Origin: RGDT01 sp964630925
Lineage (GTDB): Bacteria; Planctomycetota; Planctomycetia; Gemmatales; Gemmataceae
Reading direction: 5' to 3'
DNA length: 31,162 nt
Assembly (NCBI GenBank): GCA_964630925.1
Contig: CAZVZK010000118.1
Span: forward strand, 1-31,162
Shown here: positions 1 to 10,668 of the stretch, in pieces
Position numbering within the stretch: position 1 is the stretch's first letter
Layout: every line of letters starts with the position of its first letter
Position numbers and translations under genes: made by a program
Notes under the pieces: model-generated
Told to the model about the DNA's origin: nothing
Seen by the model: the letters and a program-made list of their open reading frames with translations, nothing else
Database searches by the model: none

Positions 1-58
1 CAATCCGCGATCTCCTCACGTTCCGGGTGCTCCACGGTTGAATGTGGTCCTACCCCCC

Positions 59-175
59 CCCCTCACACCCCCATGAAATGCAAATCCTCTGCGGAATTTG
101 CATTTCAGGGCCAGTGGTCAGACCACCAGCACCCGCGCCGTGGCCGCACACACCGTCTCATTCTGTCCAACTCCA
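59..175 (-). repeat. Dispersed repeat, copy A (inverted partner of 30991-31107)
   Basis: Read on the minus strand, this stretch aligns without gaps to 30991-31107 on the plus strand; by hand count about 97 of 117 positions match. Each copy contains a hairpin whose arms spell TGAAATGCAAAT and its complement around a 10-base loop (here 74-85 and 96-107). No open reading frame is shared by the two copies, so this is a non-coding repeat family. Similarity weakens into a C-rich tract at about 51-62. Its origin (miniature mobile element, or extragenic palindrome) cannot be told from two copies. Confidence 0.8.
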
Positions 176-195
176 GATGGACGTCGGGTTATCGG

Positions 196-1147
196 TTACG
201 GGACGCGGGCGACGCGGAAGCCCAGGAAGTGCTGGCGGACGTGCGGCCCGACGAGCCCACGGCTCGCCGAACGGCAGTCGGCGGCGGGGAGGTGATAGCT
301 GCCGCCCCGGAACACGCGGTAGGTGCCCCGCGCCGGCCCCGTCGGGTCTGTGAGCGGGCCGGCGGGGTAGTCGCCGAACCAGTCGGCGCACCACTCGAAG
401 ACGTTGCCGTGCACGTCGTGCAGCCCGAAGGCGTTCGGCGGGTACGACCCCACGTCACACGGGTGTCCGGGGTCGTCGCCGAAGTTCGCCTGCCCCTTGG
501 CGAGCGTGTCGCCGAAGTGGAAGCGGCCGGACGACAGGCCGGCGCGGCAAGCGTACTCCCATTCCGCCTCGCTCGGCAGCGGAAGGCGTGCCCGGCGGCC
601 TTCTCCTCCGGGCGTTTGGAGAGTGCCGCGCAGAACGCGACGGCCTCGTCCCACGACACGCACTCCACCGGGAAGCCGCGCGTGTCCAGCCCCTTGACCG
701 ACTTCTTGCGGCCTTCCTTCTTCGAGTACGCGCTGGGGTTCTTGCCGATGACCGCCTCGTACAGCGCCTGGGTGACCGGGAGGTCGCCGAGCCAGAAAGG
801 CCGCGTCAGCGTCACCCGATGCCTGGGCCGCTCGAAGTCGCGTCCCTCGTCCTCGGCCTCGCCCATCCAGAACGTGCCCGGCGGGATGAGGGCGAACCTC
901 ATCCCGAGGGAGCTGGTGATCTCTGGGACGCACGGGCGCACGCCGGCGGAGAGCAGCTCGCGGATGCGTGCCTCCACTCCGAGTCGCTTATGCCGCGCAG
1001 ACGCCGGTTCAGCCGGGCCAGCTCGGCGCGCGGCGCCTGGCCGTGGTCGTCGAGCCAGTCGGCGGCGACGAGCCACAGGGCGTCGTCGGCGGGGCTCTCG
1101 TTCAGGGCGGCCAGCAGGCGCGCCAGCTCGGGGTGTGGGTTGCTCAT
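196..1147 (-). pseudogene. TIGR02996-domain / SUMF1 (FGE-like) protein, broken by two frameshifts
   Basis: The start at 1147 opens with a TIGR02996-type N-terminus (MSNPHPELARLLAALNE..., then LWLVAADWLDDHG), a short domain typical of Gemmata-group proteins. The SUMF1 domain follows in a second frame (MRFALIPPGTFWMGEAEDEG, LPVTQALYEAVIGKNPSAY, VECVSWDEAVAFCAAL) and ends in a third frame (PSEAEWEYACRAG, VHGNVFEWCADWFGDY, YRVFRGGSY, HFLGFRVARVP). Each frame change fits loss of one base: the first near 965-990, the second near 583-587, where a C seems to be missing between the codons before PSEAEW. The first of the two catalytic Cys of true sulfatase-activating enzymes is not visible after RGGSY, so even an intact protein may not be a formylglycine-generating enzyme. 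It could be a real pseudogene or indel errors in the assembly; homology across all three frames is clear. Confidence 0.8.
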
Positions 1148-1217
1148 GGTTCGCCCAATCGGCCGCACGGCTGGTGAATATACTGACGCGGAGCGCCCGC
1201 AACGGGAGGCCGAGGGC

Positions 1218-1742
1218 ATGGCCGACGAGGGCCGGATGGGCTGGCTGGGGGAGGTGGCGGAGGCGGCCGTCGAGACGGCCATCCCCCCGGAAGAGCTGCT
1301 TCGCCAGTTGCGCGAGGCGGCCCCGCCCGTCGCCTCCCAGGGCGGCCCCTTGTTCTCGTTCGAGCCGTTCCGGTCGGAGGCCTCGGGCATGGTGTTCACT
1401 ATCCGGAACATCGTCGGCAAGGGGGAGGGGCCGCGCCTGGAGGGCGTCATCGAGCCGACGCCGCACGGGTGCCTGATCCGATACCAGGTGCGGGGCCAGA
1501 GCCATCTCGTGCCGCTCCTGATCGCCGCCTCCGCCTTCGCCCTGTTGATCCCACTTGGCCTCATCGCCGTCGCGGGGCCCACGTCGCTTTTCTTCTACGT
1601 GTTCGTCGTGCCGACCCTGGCGTTGATCTGGTATCTGGTGCCGTTCTTCCAGCGGATGTCGGCCCGCCGCACGCTGGCGTTTTTCTCCGGGCTGATCGAA
1701 CGCCGGCGGCTCTCCGCCCCCGCCGTGCCCTCCGAGGCTTGA
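1218..1742 (+). CDS. Hypothetical protein with two C-terminal membrane helices
   Basis: Predicted 174-residue protein that I do not recognise. Residues 1 to about 95 are hydrophilic and rich in Glu and Pro. Two hydrophobic stretches follow (LVPLLIAASAFALLIPLGLI and SLFFYVFVVPTLALIWYLV), separated by only a few residues, so it is probably a membrane hairpin protein with a cytoplasmic N-terminal part. The start at 1218 is preceded by a GGGAGG Shine-Dalgarno-like stretch. An in-frame ATG at 1146 would overlap the start of the divergent SUMF1 gene and has no such site. The stop is 4 bases before the next gene, so the two are probably co-transcribed. Confidence 0.65.
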   Translation: MADEGRMGWLGEVAEAAVETAIPPEELLRQLREAAPPVASQGGPLFSFEPFRSEASGMVFTIRNIVGKGEGPRLEGVIEPTPHGCLIRYQVRGQSHLVPLLIAASAFALLIPLGLIAVAGPTSLFFYVFVVPTLALIWYLVPFFQRMSARRTLAFFSGLIERRRLSAPAVPSEA

Positions 1743-3127
1743 CCACATGCCCTGCGACTGCCCGCACGCCGACGCCCCGGAGTTCGGCCGCGTCTGCGTC
1801 CACCTGCTCGCCACGGGGCCGGCGGCGTACTGGGAGCATTTCACCGGCGAGGGGAAGGAGTCGTGGCTCGTCTGCCCGGCTTGCCGGCGGACGCCGGCCC
1901 TCCGCCGCGCGTGCCGCGCCTGCTGGGATGCGATCCGCGGGCGCGAATGGGAAGGCACGGCCGGCACGCCGCGGCCCCTGCTCCGGGCATCGCCGCTCCG
2001 TTTCGTGCAGGAGAGGCGGCGCATCCCCGGCGCCGACACGGCCCACTACCTCGTGCTCCGCCCGCTCGTCCGCCACGACGCGCAGGCGTACATCGCCCTG
2101 ACCACCCAGGGGGACCTGTACCGCATCGACCTCGACGCGGACGAGGCCCTCCACGTCGGCACCGTGGCGGATATGGGCGTCATGCGGTTCGGTATGGGTG
2201 ACCTGCTGCTGTCGGCGGACGGGCGTTTCGGCGCCGTGTTCAACCCCGCCGGCCAGCACGGGGCCGTCTTCGACCTCACGACGTCCCGCGTGACGATGCG
2301 GCTGGACCGGGGGGGCCACGAGATCGATCGGTGTGCCTGGCCGCTGGCGTTCTTCGAGCACCGCGGGCGGACGCTCCTCGTCCACGCCAGCGAGTGGAAC
2401 CGCCTGGAGGTCTCCGACCCCCGCGACGGGGCCATGTTGACGCACCGGGTGGACACGTTCGACCACCGCGGCCGCTCGATGCATTACCTCGACTACCATC
2501 ATTGCGGGCTCGCCGTCTCGCCGGACCAGCGGCGGATCGCCGACAACGGCTGGTTCCCCGAGGATCGGGGGTCTGTCCGCGCGTGGAGCCTGACGCGGTG
2601 GATGGAGGAGGACGTGTGGGAGTCCGAGCGGTCCCCCGACGAGGGCGTGGACGGCCCGCGCGAGGGCGTGTGGGACGCCCCGCTGTGCTGGCTCGACGGC
2701 CGGCGGCTCGCCGTCTGGGGCTACGGCGCCACGCCGCCGTTCATCGACGGCGTGCGGGTCATCGACGTGGAGGCGGGGCGAGAGACGCACTGGTTCCCCG
2801 GCCCGAACGGGCCGCTGGTTTTCGATGAGTGGCTGTTCTCGCTGCACTCCGGGGGCGTGACCGTGTGGGATGTCGATACCGGCGAGCGCCTGCTCGACGG
2901 CCCCCCGCCTGGGGCGACGGTGTACCACCCCGGCGCGAAGACGTTCCTCGCCTGGGACGCGGAGGGCGAGGCGGTCCTCAGCCGCCTCACCGGGCACCCG
3001 AGGCCGGCGTGGCCGGCGGGCGACGCTTTGAGCGTCGCGCGGGCCATCGCCGAGGGGCGTGATTGGGCGGCGCTGCCGATCCTGGCCGACGCGCTGGAGG
3101 ACGCGGGCTGCGACGACGCACCCATCC

Positions 3128-4836
<1,709 letters not shown>

Positions 4837-4840
<4 letters not shown>

Positions 4841-4859
4841 GCCTTCTCCGGCTCGCCGG
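4837..4859. repeat. 23-bp direct repeat, copy 1 (kinase start)
   Basis: Exact copy of 6149-6171. Here it covers the first ATGA of the kinase gene and the bases just upstream. In the other copy the same bases encode the last residues (GEPEKA) and the stop of the ECF sigma factor. Confidence 0.9.
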
Positions 4860-5360
4860 CACGGACGGCCCCGTCCACGTCGCCGGACGTCAAGGCCTCC
4901 CTGACTTCATTGTATCCCCTCCCCGGTGCGTTTGACGGAAATGGATGAGTGGCGCTCATGCCGGCGGCGGATACACCGGTTTGTCATCGGCGGGCCGTCG
5001 CCCGCCGTCCCCCATCGCCTCGGTGGAAGGGCCGACCCACCTGATCCGGCGTGTGAAGTAGGGTTCCATGCCTCGGCCCGAAATCGATGGCGATTTCAGA
5101 CGCCGATCAGCGCCGGCCGCCCAATTGCCGCCATTTTCCACGACGGTCACCCGGGGCTATGGCCGGGCGTGATCATTCCGCGACGCAAGCGCCTTCACGC
5201 AGCGTTCACGCGGCCTGACCTCTCCCCACGTCCCCACCATCCAAAGGCACCGCCAGGGGCCGCGCGCGGCCCGGGCCGGACGCTTACCCTGGCGGCCGGG
5301 GACCCCTGGAGTTGAACGAGCCCCGACGCCTCGGCGCCGAGTCGCCCTGACGACCCCGCC
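4841..5360. other. Gene-free spacer between kinase and DUF4058-like gene
   Basis: I see no convincing gene in these 520 bases; the open frames lack ribosome sites and recognisable motifs. A minus-strand frame running into the kinase start ends in the same GEPEKA residues as the sigma factor, so a fragment of sigma-gene end may persist. A short perfect hairpin lies at 5080-5097 (GAAATCG, 4-base loop, complement), with no U-tract. Confidence 0.55.
4909..4914 (-). promoter_or_regulatory. Possible -10 element (TACAAT) of the kinase gene
   Basis: On the minus strand the hexamer TACAAT occurs 69 bases before the kinase start, in the context ATACAATG. The same ATACAATG occurs before the DinB gene. 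No good -35 box is visible, so this is weak. Confidence 0.3.
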
Positions 5361-6080
5361 TCACGCCAGTGCCGCGTGATCGATGGCCGGCATCCCCTCC
5401 CACGCTGCCATGTACGTCCGCTCCAGCGGCACCCCGACGCCCAGGTCCTCCTCCAGATAGAGCGCCATGTCCGGCATCGCCCTGCCGACGGCCACGGGCT
5501 CGACGTGCGCCGACACCACCGGCCCGGCCTCGTAGCTCGCCAGCGTCAGCGGCAGGCCCGCCGGCGGCATGAACGCCTCGCCGCCGATCTTCTCCCAGAT
5601 CACCGTGTGCAGCCCGTTGGGGTCGCGCGCCGTCGGCGGGTGCAGGTCGATGATCAACACGTGGATGCCCTGCGAGAGCGCCGCGGCCACCTTGTTCACG
5701 AACGTGTCGAGGGCGTGCTGGCCCGACTTGTTGCCCGCCGAGACGATCTCGATCAGGGCGACGATCCGGTCCCCGCTCTCGTGCCGGATGACCACACGCC
5801 GCTGCGCCCGCGTGTACGCCGCCCGCTCCAGCCTGAAGTTGAACGCGGCACGCGGCGGGGCGAGGACGGCCGTGCCACCCGATCTCGCCGGGCCGGCAGG
5901 GGCGGGGCGTTGCAGGGCCAGCACGTCCGGCCCGAGACCGCCCAGCACCTGCTCCGCCCGCGCGTAGTAGCCCTCGGGGAGGCCCCCCCGGTTGAGCGCC
6001 TTCCTCAGCTCCCCGATCCAACCGAGGTGGAAGTCGTGGAACGCCCCGTCGCTCACCCTCGACCAATCGTGGATCGGCAT
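5361..6080 (-). CDS. DUF4058-like family protein, paralogue 1
   Basis: Predicted 239-residue protein starting MPIHDWSRV, an opening I associate with proteins annotated as DUF4058 in planctomycetes and cyanobacteria; their function is unknown. The conserved core VALIEIVSAGNKSG...HVLIIDLHPP resembles the E-x-x-SP...D arrangement of PD-(D/E)XK nuclease-like folds such as Uma2, but a nuclease role is only a guess. The start at 6080 is preferred because its paralogue at 12688-13404 begins with the same residues; an ATG five codons upstream is possible. It lies 68 bases after the sigma gene and 520 bases before the kinase, interrupting what is usually a sigma-kinase pair. The two paralogues share roughly three quarters of their residues by eye. 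Confidence 0.85.
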   Translation of the reverse strand: MPIHDWSRVSDGAFHDFHLGWIGELRKALNRGGLPEGYYARAEQVLGGLGPDVLALQRPAPAGPARSGGTAVLAPPRAAFNFRLERAAYTRAQRRVVIRHESGDRIVALIEIVSAGNKSGQHALDTFVNKVAAALSQGIHVLIIDLHPPTARDPNGLHTVIWEKIGGEAFMPPAGLPLTLASYEAGPVVSAHVEPVAVGRAMPDMALYLEEDLGVGVPLERTYMAAWEGMPAIDHAALA

Positions 6081-6148
6081 CGCCCGCCTCCTCATGCCCC
6101 ACCGCGTGGGCTACCCGCAAGGACTCGGCCCGTCGCATTGGGCCGTCC

Positions 6149-6171
6149 TCATGCCTTCTCCGGCTCGCCGG
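6149..6171. repeat. 23-bp direct repeat, copy 2 (sigma factor end)
   Basis: Exact copy of 4837-4859. Here it encodes the C-terminal GEPEKA of the sigma factor and contains its stop inside ATGA. Confidence 0.9.
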
Positions 6172-6781
6172 GGAGCAATTCGGCCCGCAATCGCCGCACG
6201 GCCCGCAGGTAGCGCATCGACGCCGCCGCCTCGGTGAGGCCGAGCGCCTCGGCGACCTGCTGGTTGCTGAGCTGCTCGCGGTGACGCATAAGGATGACCT
6301 CGCGGTCATCCTCGTCGAGGCCGGCGATGGCGTGGTCGAGTCGGCGCTGCAATTCGCGCTGGATGGCCTCGGACGCGGGCGTGCGTTCGCCGTCGATGAG
6401 CTGGCCGGCCAGCTCCATCGAGGAGTGTCCGGGCAGGACGGCGGGGACGAGGGGCTGTTCGCGGTCGAGGCTGCGGCGCTGGGCCTGGCGGTGGCGGCGG
6501 TGGGCGTCGATGACGTGGTCCTGGGCGATGTGGCGCAGCCAGAGGCGGAACGGCATGGCCGGGTTGCGGAGGTACTCGGTGAGGCGCTTGTGCGCCTCCA
6601 GCAGCACGTCCTGCACGATGTCGGAGGCGTCCACCCGCGCGGCGAGGGCGGGGTCGAGACGCAGCCCGATCATCCGGCGGAGCGGCTCGCGGTGGACGTC
6701 GAGGAGGCGGTCCACGGCGCCCTGCTGGCCGTCGCGGGCCTGCCCGAGGAGGTCGGCGGTGTCGGGGTGGTCGCTGAACAT
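6149..6781 (-). CDS. ECF-type RNA polymerase sigma factor
   Basis: Predicted 210-residue sigma-70 family factor of the ECF kind. Region 2 (about residues 20-92) holds DASDIVQDVLLEAHKRL and the WLRHIAQDHVIDAHRRH stretch that binds core polymerase and the -10 element. Region 4 (about 140-200) holds DREVILMRHREQLSNQQVAE and the helix-turn-helix AEALGLTEAAASMRYLRAV that reads the -35 element. The start at 6781 is chosen because GGGAGG lies a few bases upstream; an ATG seven codons earlier (6802) lacks this. No anti-sigma gene is seen; in this phylum kinases often stand next to such sigma factors and are thought to control them. The gene lies 39 bases after the cyclase. Confidence 0.93.
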   Translation of the reverse strand: MFSDHPDTADLLGQARDGQQGAVDRLLDVHREPLRRMIGLRLDPALAARVDASDIVQDVLLEAHKRLTEYLRNPAMPFRLWLRHIAQDHVIDAHRRHRQAQRRSLDREQPLVPAVLPGHSSMELAGQLIDGERTPASEAIQRELQRRLDHAIAGLDEDDREVILMRHREQLSNQQVAEALGLTEAAASMRYLRAVRRLRAELLPGEPEKA

Positions 6782-6800
6782 GGTGTGCCTCCCTGCCTCC

Positions 6801-6806
6801 ATTCTA
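6801..6806 (-). promoter_or_regulatory. Possible -10 element (TAGAAT) before the sigma gene
   Basis: On the minus strand TAGAATGG lies in the 39-base gap between the cyclase stop and the sigma start, about 20 bases before the start codon. There is no clear -35 box. It could give the sigma gene its own promoter. Confidence 0.3.
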
Positions 6807-6820
6807 CACGGGCGGCGGTG

Positions 6821-9253
6821 TCATTTCTGGCCGAGGATCCACACGGGGTGGTCCGGCCCCGGCGGGATGGCCAGCGCCGAGACGGCCCTCCCGAGGAGTT
6901 TGAGGGCGGGGCCGTCCCACTTCGCCCGATGCACCCACGGGCCGAGGAGGCTAAATGTCTCGGAGAACCGGGCCTCGCTGAAGTGGGCGAAGGCGGACTC
7001 ATAGATCCGGCAGCCCTCGTCCCAGTCGCGGATGCCCGCCCCCGGTACCTGATGGAGCTCGATGGCCGTCTCGACCCCGACGACGCGGACGGGCCCGAGC
7101 GCGCGGCTGGGTGCGGTACCCCCGAGGGCCTCCCTGGTGGCCCCGGTGATCAGCAGCGGGCAGTCGAAGTGTTTCGTGGCGCCCTCGATGCGGCTGGCGA
7201 GATTCACCGTCGGCCCGCGTGGGCCGTACTTCGGCTTGCGGCTGGAGCCCGTGTTGCCGACCTGGGCCTCGCCGGTGTGGATGCCGATGCCGAGGCGGAG
7301 CGTCTCGCCGAGCGTGCCGGACCAGGAGGCGCTGAACGTCTCGGCGGCGGCGAGCATGTCGCGGGCGGCCGCCACGGCGCGGGCGGCGTGGTCGGGCTGC
7401 TCACCGGGGGCGCCCCACATCGCCATCAGGCCGTCCCCGATGAAATCGACCAGGACGCCCTGCCGATCGAGGACGCTCCTCGACAGCTCGTCGAGCAGGG
7501 CGCGGCAGAATTCGTCGGTCCGCTCGGCGCCGATCCGCTGGCTGATCCGCGTGAACCCGCGGATGTCGCAGAACAGGACGGAGACGGTGGCGTTACGCCC
7601 GGTCAAGGGCAGGCCCGTCTCGACCACGCGGATCAGGGTCTCGTCGGCGAAGAACGGCCGGAACCGCGCCAGCGCCTCGGCGCGAGCCGCCTCCCGTTCG
7701 ACCTCGAGGCGGGCCAGGCCGGCGGCCACGCTGCGCGCGACCAGCTCCACGAGCAACGCCTGGACCTCGGTGATGCTCGGGCCACCCATCCCGGAGGCCC
7801 GCCGCCGGCTCGCGAAGATGAGGCCGACGATCTCCCCCTCCCGGCTGAGGATCGGAGCGGCGACGGCGGCGGCCAGGCCGGCGAAGCTGTGGACGGCGTC
7901 CGCCTTGGGCCGCTCCCAGGAGGTGGTCTTCGTCTCCAGGACGCGCGAGAGCAACCGCTGGCTGAAGGGCCGTGCCATCGACCCCGACTTGCTGTACTCG
8001 GCCTGCGAGACCCACTCCCCCCCGTCCCGGATGAGCACCACCGATTCATCGAGGTCGCCCATCTGGACCGCCGCCCGGGCGGCCCGCTCGAAGAAGTGGT
8101 CGCTGTGGGCCGCCGCCTGCAGGATGTCGAGCGCCGCATTCAGCGACCGCAGCAGCTCCGGGGAGCTGACGACCGGTGCGTCAACTTCGGCGTCGGGCGG
8201 CGCACCGGGGTGGCTCAGGGGCGGGGTCGTCGGGTCGGGGAGGCCGCCGAACTCCGAGGAGGCGTAGGCCTCTTGTGCGGGGGGGGCCTCCTGGGCCTGC
8301 ACGTCCGCGCCGGCCGGCCCCTCCCTGGCCAGCGTCCCGGCGACGATGCGGGCCAGCATCTCGATCAGCCGTGCCTCTAACTCCCCCAGGGGGACTTCGC
8401 CGACGCGCAGGGTGCGGCGGCGCTCCCCGTAGAGGGCGCCGATGACCTCGCCCGTGCCGCTGAGGATGGGGGCGGCGGCGACGGCCTGGAGGCCGGTGAA
8501 GCTCGCGGTGCTGTCGATGTCCGGCGTCTCCCAGAAGGTCCGCCTCTCGGCCGCGACCCGGCCGAGGATGCGCGAGCTGGGTGGGGCGAGATCCCCGGGG
8601 TCGAGACGCCCGGTGACCTGGACCGCCCGGACTTGCCATTCCCCGCTGACGAAGGTGAGGGCCCGTGCGGCGTCCAGGCCAACGGTGTCGGCGGTCACCC
8701 TGGCGACCACCGCGAGGTACTCCGGGCGGCTGGCGGGTGTCTGGAGCAGCTCGGAGGCCCGGGAGAGCCATTCCAACACGCGGTCGCGCGGGAGCACGTC
8801 GCCGAATCCGGCGAGGGTCGGCAGCCCCGACACCATCTCGGCCAGCGCGGAGCGCGGGGGGGGGGTGGCGATGGCGAGGGTCTGGAGGGGGGTGGCCTTC
8901 TCGATGCGGATGGTCTTGTTGTTGCTGAGGACGACGATGACCGGCAGGGCCAGCTCGCAGGTGGCCTGGGGCGCGAGGTCGGGGTGCTCGAAGAAGCGGA
9001 TCGGCTGGCGGTCCGACCCGTTCTTAACCCGGAGGCAGCCGTCGGGCAGGGCGGTGACGGTGAGCTGGCTGCGCCCGACGGTGATCTCGCTGCGGCGGGC
9101 GATGACCCAGCGGGACAGGCCACCTTCCTGGCGGCGGGCGTACAGGGCCTCGTCGCGGTCGCGCTGGCGCCCCAGCTCGACGGGGCCCTCGAACTCGGCG
9201 GACTGGCACATCTGCCGGTTCTCGTACACAATGATCTGCAGGCGAGTGCTCAT
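6821..9253 (-). CDS. FHA / GAF / GAF / class III adenylate-guanylate cyclase
   Basis: Predicted 810-residue multidomain sensor. Residues about 10-115 look like an FHA phosphopeptide-binding domain (VELGRQRDRDE, EITVGRSQ, VKNGSD). Two GAF-like sensor domains follow (about 165-310 and 370-540; compare AAAPILSGTGEVIGALYG and AAPILSREGEIVGLIFASR). The C-terminal class III cyclase domain has both metal-binding Asp, D563 in LFCDIRGFTRIS and D607 in DFIGDGLMAMWG, and the transition-state residues of TVNLASRIEG. The usual Asp before TVN is Pro (P681), so the choice of ATP or GTP cannot be predicted. Its start overlaps the stop of the upstream kinase as ATGA, so the two are translationally coupled. 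The kinase may create the phosphopeptide that the FHA domain binds. Start chosen by that overlap. Confidence 0.92.
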   Translation of the reverse strand: MSTRLQIIVYENRQMCQSAEFEGPVELGRQRDRDEALYARRQEGGLSRWVIARRSEITVGRSQLTVTALPDGCLRVKNGSDRQPIRFFEHPDLAPQATCELALPVIVVLSNNKTIRIEKATPLQTLAIATPPPRSALAEMVSGLPTLAGFGDVLPRDRVLEWLSRASELLQTPASRPEYLAVVARVTADTVGLDAARALTFVSGEWQVRAVQVTGRLDPGDLAPPSSRILGRVAAERRTFWETPDIDSTASFTGLQAVAAAPILSGTGEVIGALYGERRRTLRVGEVPLGELEARLIEMLARIVAGTLAREGPAGADVQAQEAPPAQEAYASSEFGGLPDPTTPPLSHPGAPPDAEVDAPVVSSPELLRSLNAALDILQAAAHSDHFFERAARAAVQMGDLDESVVLIRDGGEWVSQAEYSKSGSMARPFSQRLLSRVLETKTTSWERPKADAVHSFAGLAAAVAAPILSREGEIVGLIFASRRRASGMGGPSITEVQALLVELVARSVAAGLARLEVEREAARAEALARFRPFFADETLIRVVETGLPLTGRNATVSVLFCDIRGFTRISQRIGAERTDEFCRALLDELSRSVLDRQGVLVDFIGDGLMAMWGAPGEQPDHAARAVAAARDMLAAAETFSASWSGTLGETLRLGIGIHTGEAQVGNTGSSRKPKYGPRGPTVNLASRIEGATKHFDCPLLITGATREALGGTAPSRALGPVRVVGVETAIELHQVPGAGIRDWDEGCRIYESAFAHFSEARFSETFSLLGPWVHRAKWDGPALKLLGRAVSALAIPPGPDHPVWILGQK

Positions 9254-10380
9254 CCACCTACCTCCGCGGGGCCATTCAGGCCCCCCTGGCCTTCCAGCCA
9301 TTTCCCCAGCTCAAAGGCGACCTCACCTGCCGAGGCGTATCGACTCGCGGGGTCCAGCGCGACCGCCCGGACACAGACCGCGTCCAGGGTGGGGGGGGTG
9401 GCCGGCTGGAGAGAGCGTGGCGGCGGCGGGGCCGCATCCCCTGTGTCCCGCCGGCCTCCGAATGGGGCCTGCCCCGTCAGGAGGAAGTAGAGAATCCCCC
9501 CGAGGCCGAAGACATCCCCGGCGACATCGGCGGTCCGGTCGCCTTTCCACTGCTCCGGGCTGGCATACGAGCGGGTCCCCAGTGGCGTGCCCGGCCCCGT
9601 GTCCTCGTCCGTCACGGCCACGGCGGGCGCCCGTCCATCCGGCGTGGGTGCGTCGTTGGAGCCGCGGACCTTCGCCAGCCCCCAGTCGATGAGGTACACG
9701 GGCCCGGAGCGGCTGATCATCACGTTCCCCGGCTTGAGATCGCGGTGCAGGATCCGTGTCGTGTGTGCGTGCTCCACGATCAGACACGCCCGCCGCAGGA
9801 CGCCAACGAGGCGGGTGAGCTCCCCCGCCGGCAGGCCCGCGCTGTGCGCGCGGGCCGCCGCCCTGGTCAGGGGCTCCCCGTCGATGTAGCGCATCGTGAA
9901 CCAGGGCCGCCCGTCGGGGTGCGTGCCGGAGTCGTACAGCGGCGGGATCCCAGGGTGGTCCAACGAGGCATGCGCCCGGACCTCGCGGCCGAAGCGGGAC
10001 CGCAGCTCGGAGTGGTCCGCGAGCGATGCCTTCAGCTCCTTCAGCGCCACCAGCCGCCCGAGCGCCAGATCCCGGGCCAGCGAGACCGTGCTGACGCCGC
10101 CCTCGCCGAGCGTCCCCACGAACTGGTAGCGGTCACCGAAGGACAGGGGGCCACCTCCCCTGTCCTGCTTCGCGGAGGGGCCGTCCGGCGCTGGGTTCGC
10201 GGTGCTCGGGTCAGGGTCGTCGCCGGGCCGGACGGCTTCCGCGTCGAGGAACGGCCTGAGCAAATCCCCGCCGACCTGGGCCCACCGCTTGAGTGCCGAC
10301 ATGAGCCGGCCCTCCGCCAGCCGGCCCTCGCGGGCCGCGGCCACCGCCCGCTCCAGCTCTGCCAGGAATCGCTCCGACAT
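9250..10380 (-). CDS. Soluble Ser/Thr protein kinase with DWG motif
   Basis: Predicted 376-residue Hanks-type kinase. A helical N-terminal segment (1-80) precedes the catalytic domain: glycine loop GTLGEGGVSTVSLA (89-102), ATP Lys K114 in VALKEL, HRDLKPGNV with catalytic D214, and SPE at 274-276. The metal-binding DFG is IDWG (D232), a change that keeps the Asp and that I recall from other planctomycete kinases. There are no membrane segments, so it should be cytoplasmic. The stop overlaps the start of the cyclase (9250-9253), and this gene is the likely head of the minus-strand cluster kinase, cyclase, sigma factor, DUF4058-like protein, kinase. The divergent spacer at 10381-10668 would hold its promoter; I could not pick out a convincing one. 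Confidence 0.92.
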   Translation of the reverse strand: MSERFLAELERAVAAAREGRLAEGRLMSALKRWAQVGGDLLRPFLDAEAVRPGDDPDPSTANPAPDGPSAKQDRGGGPLSFGDRYQFVGTLGEGGVSTVSLARDLALGRLVALKELKASLADHSELRSRFGREVRAHASLDHPGIPPLYDSGTHPDGRPWFTMRYIDGEPLTRAAARAHSAGLPAGELTRLVGVLRRACLIVEHAHTTRILHRDLKPGNVMISRSGPVYLIDWGLAKVRGSNDAPTPDGRAPAVAVTDEDTGPGTPLGTRSYASPEQWKGDRTADVAGDVFGLGGILYFLLTGQAPFGGRRDTGDAAPPPPRSLQPATPPTLDAVCVRAVALDPASRYASAGEVAFELGKWLEGQGGLNGPAEVGG

Positions 10381-10668
10381 CCGAAGCCCCCCGCGCTCAC
10401 ACCCCCAGCGGCCGCGACGGCAATTCGCCGCGTCCCGGGTGCACCCGCCCCCGCGAACGCCTCGTCCGGCGGCCCCATGATGCGCGAGATCCGTGACCGC
10501 GTCAACTCGATAGTATATGGCCGTGAGGGGGGATGCGTTCGGAGGGGCGGCGGTGCGTCAGCCCGCCGTGTCTTCTCCTGGATCAGGCGAGAGGCCCCGT
10601 CACGGGCCCGCGTGAGACCGCCCGAGCCTCCGTCGCGCATCCGCCGGGCGATCACCGGAGGCCGTGAC

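Noticed and set aside
51..62. C-rich homopolymer at the left end
   Set aside because: Mono-nucleotide run at the edge of the dispersed repeat; length is unreliable and no function is suggested.
73..1476. Long plus-strand open frame opposite the SUMF1 gene
   Set aside because: It is Arg/Ala-rich with no family motif and lies antisense to clear SUMF1 coding sequence; such frames are expected at this GC content.
6281..8380. A 699-codon plus-strand open frame opposite the cyclase and sigma genes
   Set aside because: It is the complement of well-supported domains, has low-complexity composition and no ribosome site.
10511..10516. TAGTAT as a promoter of the leucine-rich repeat gene
   Set aside because: No -35 box at a suitable distance and more than 150 bases to the start codon; not strong enough to list.
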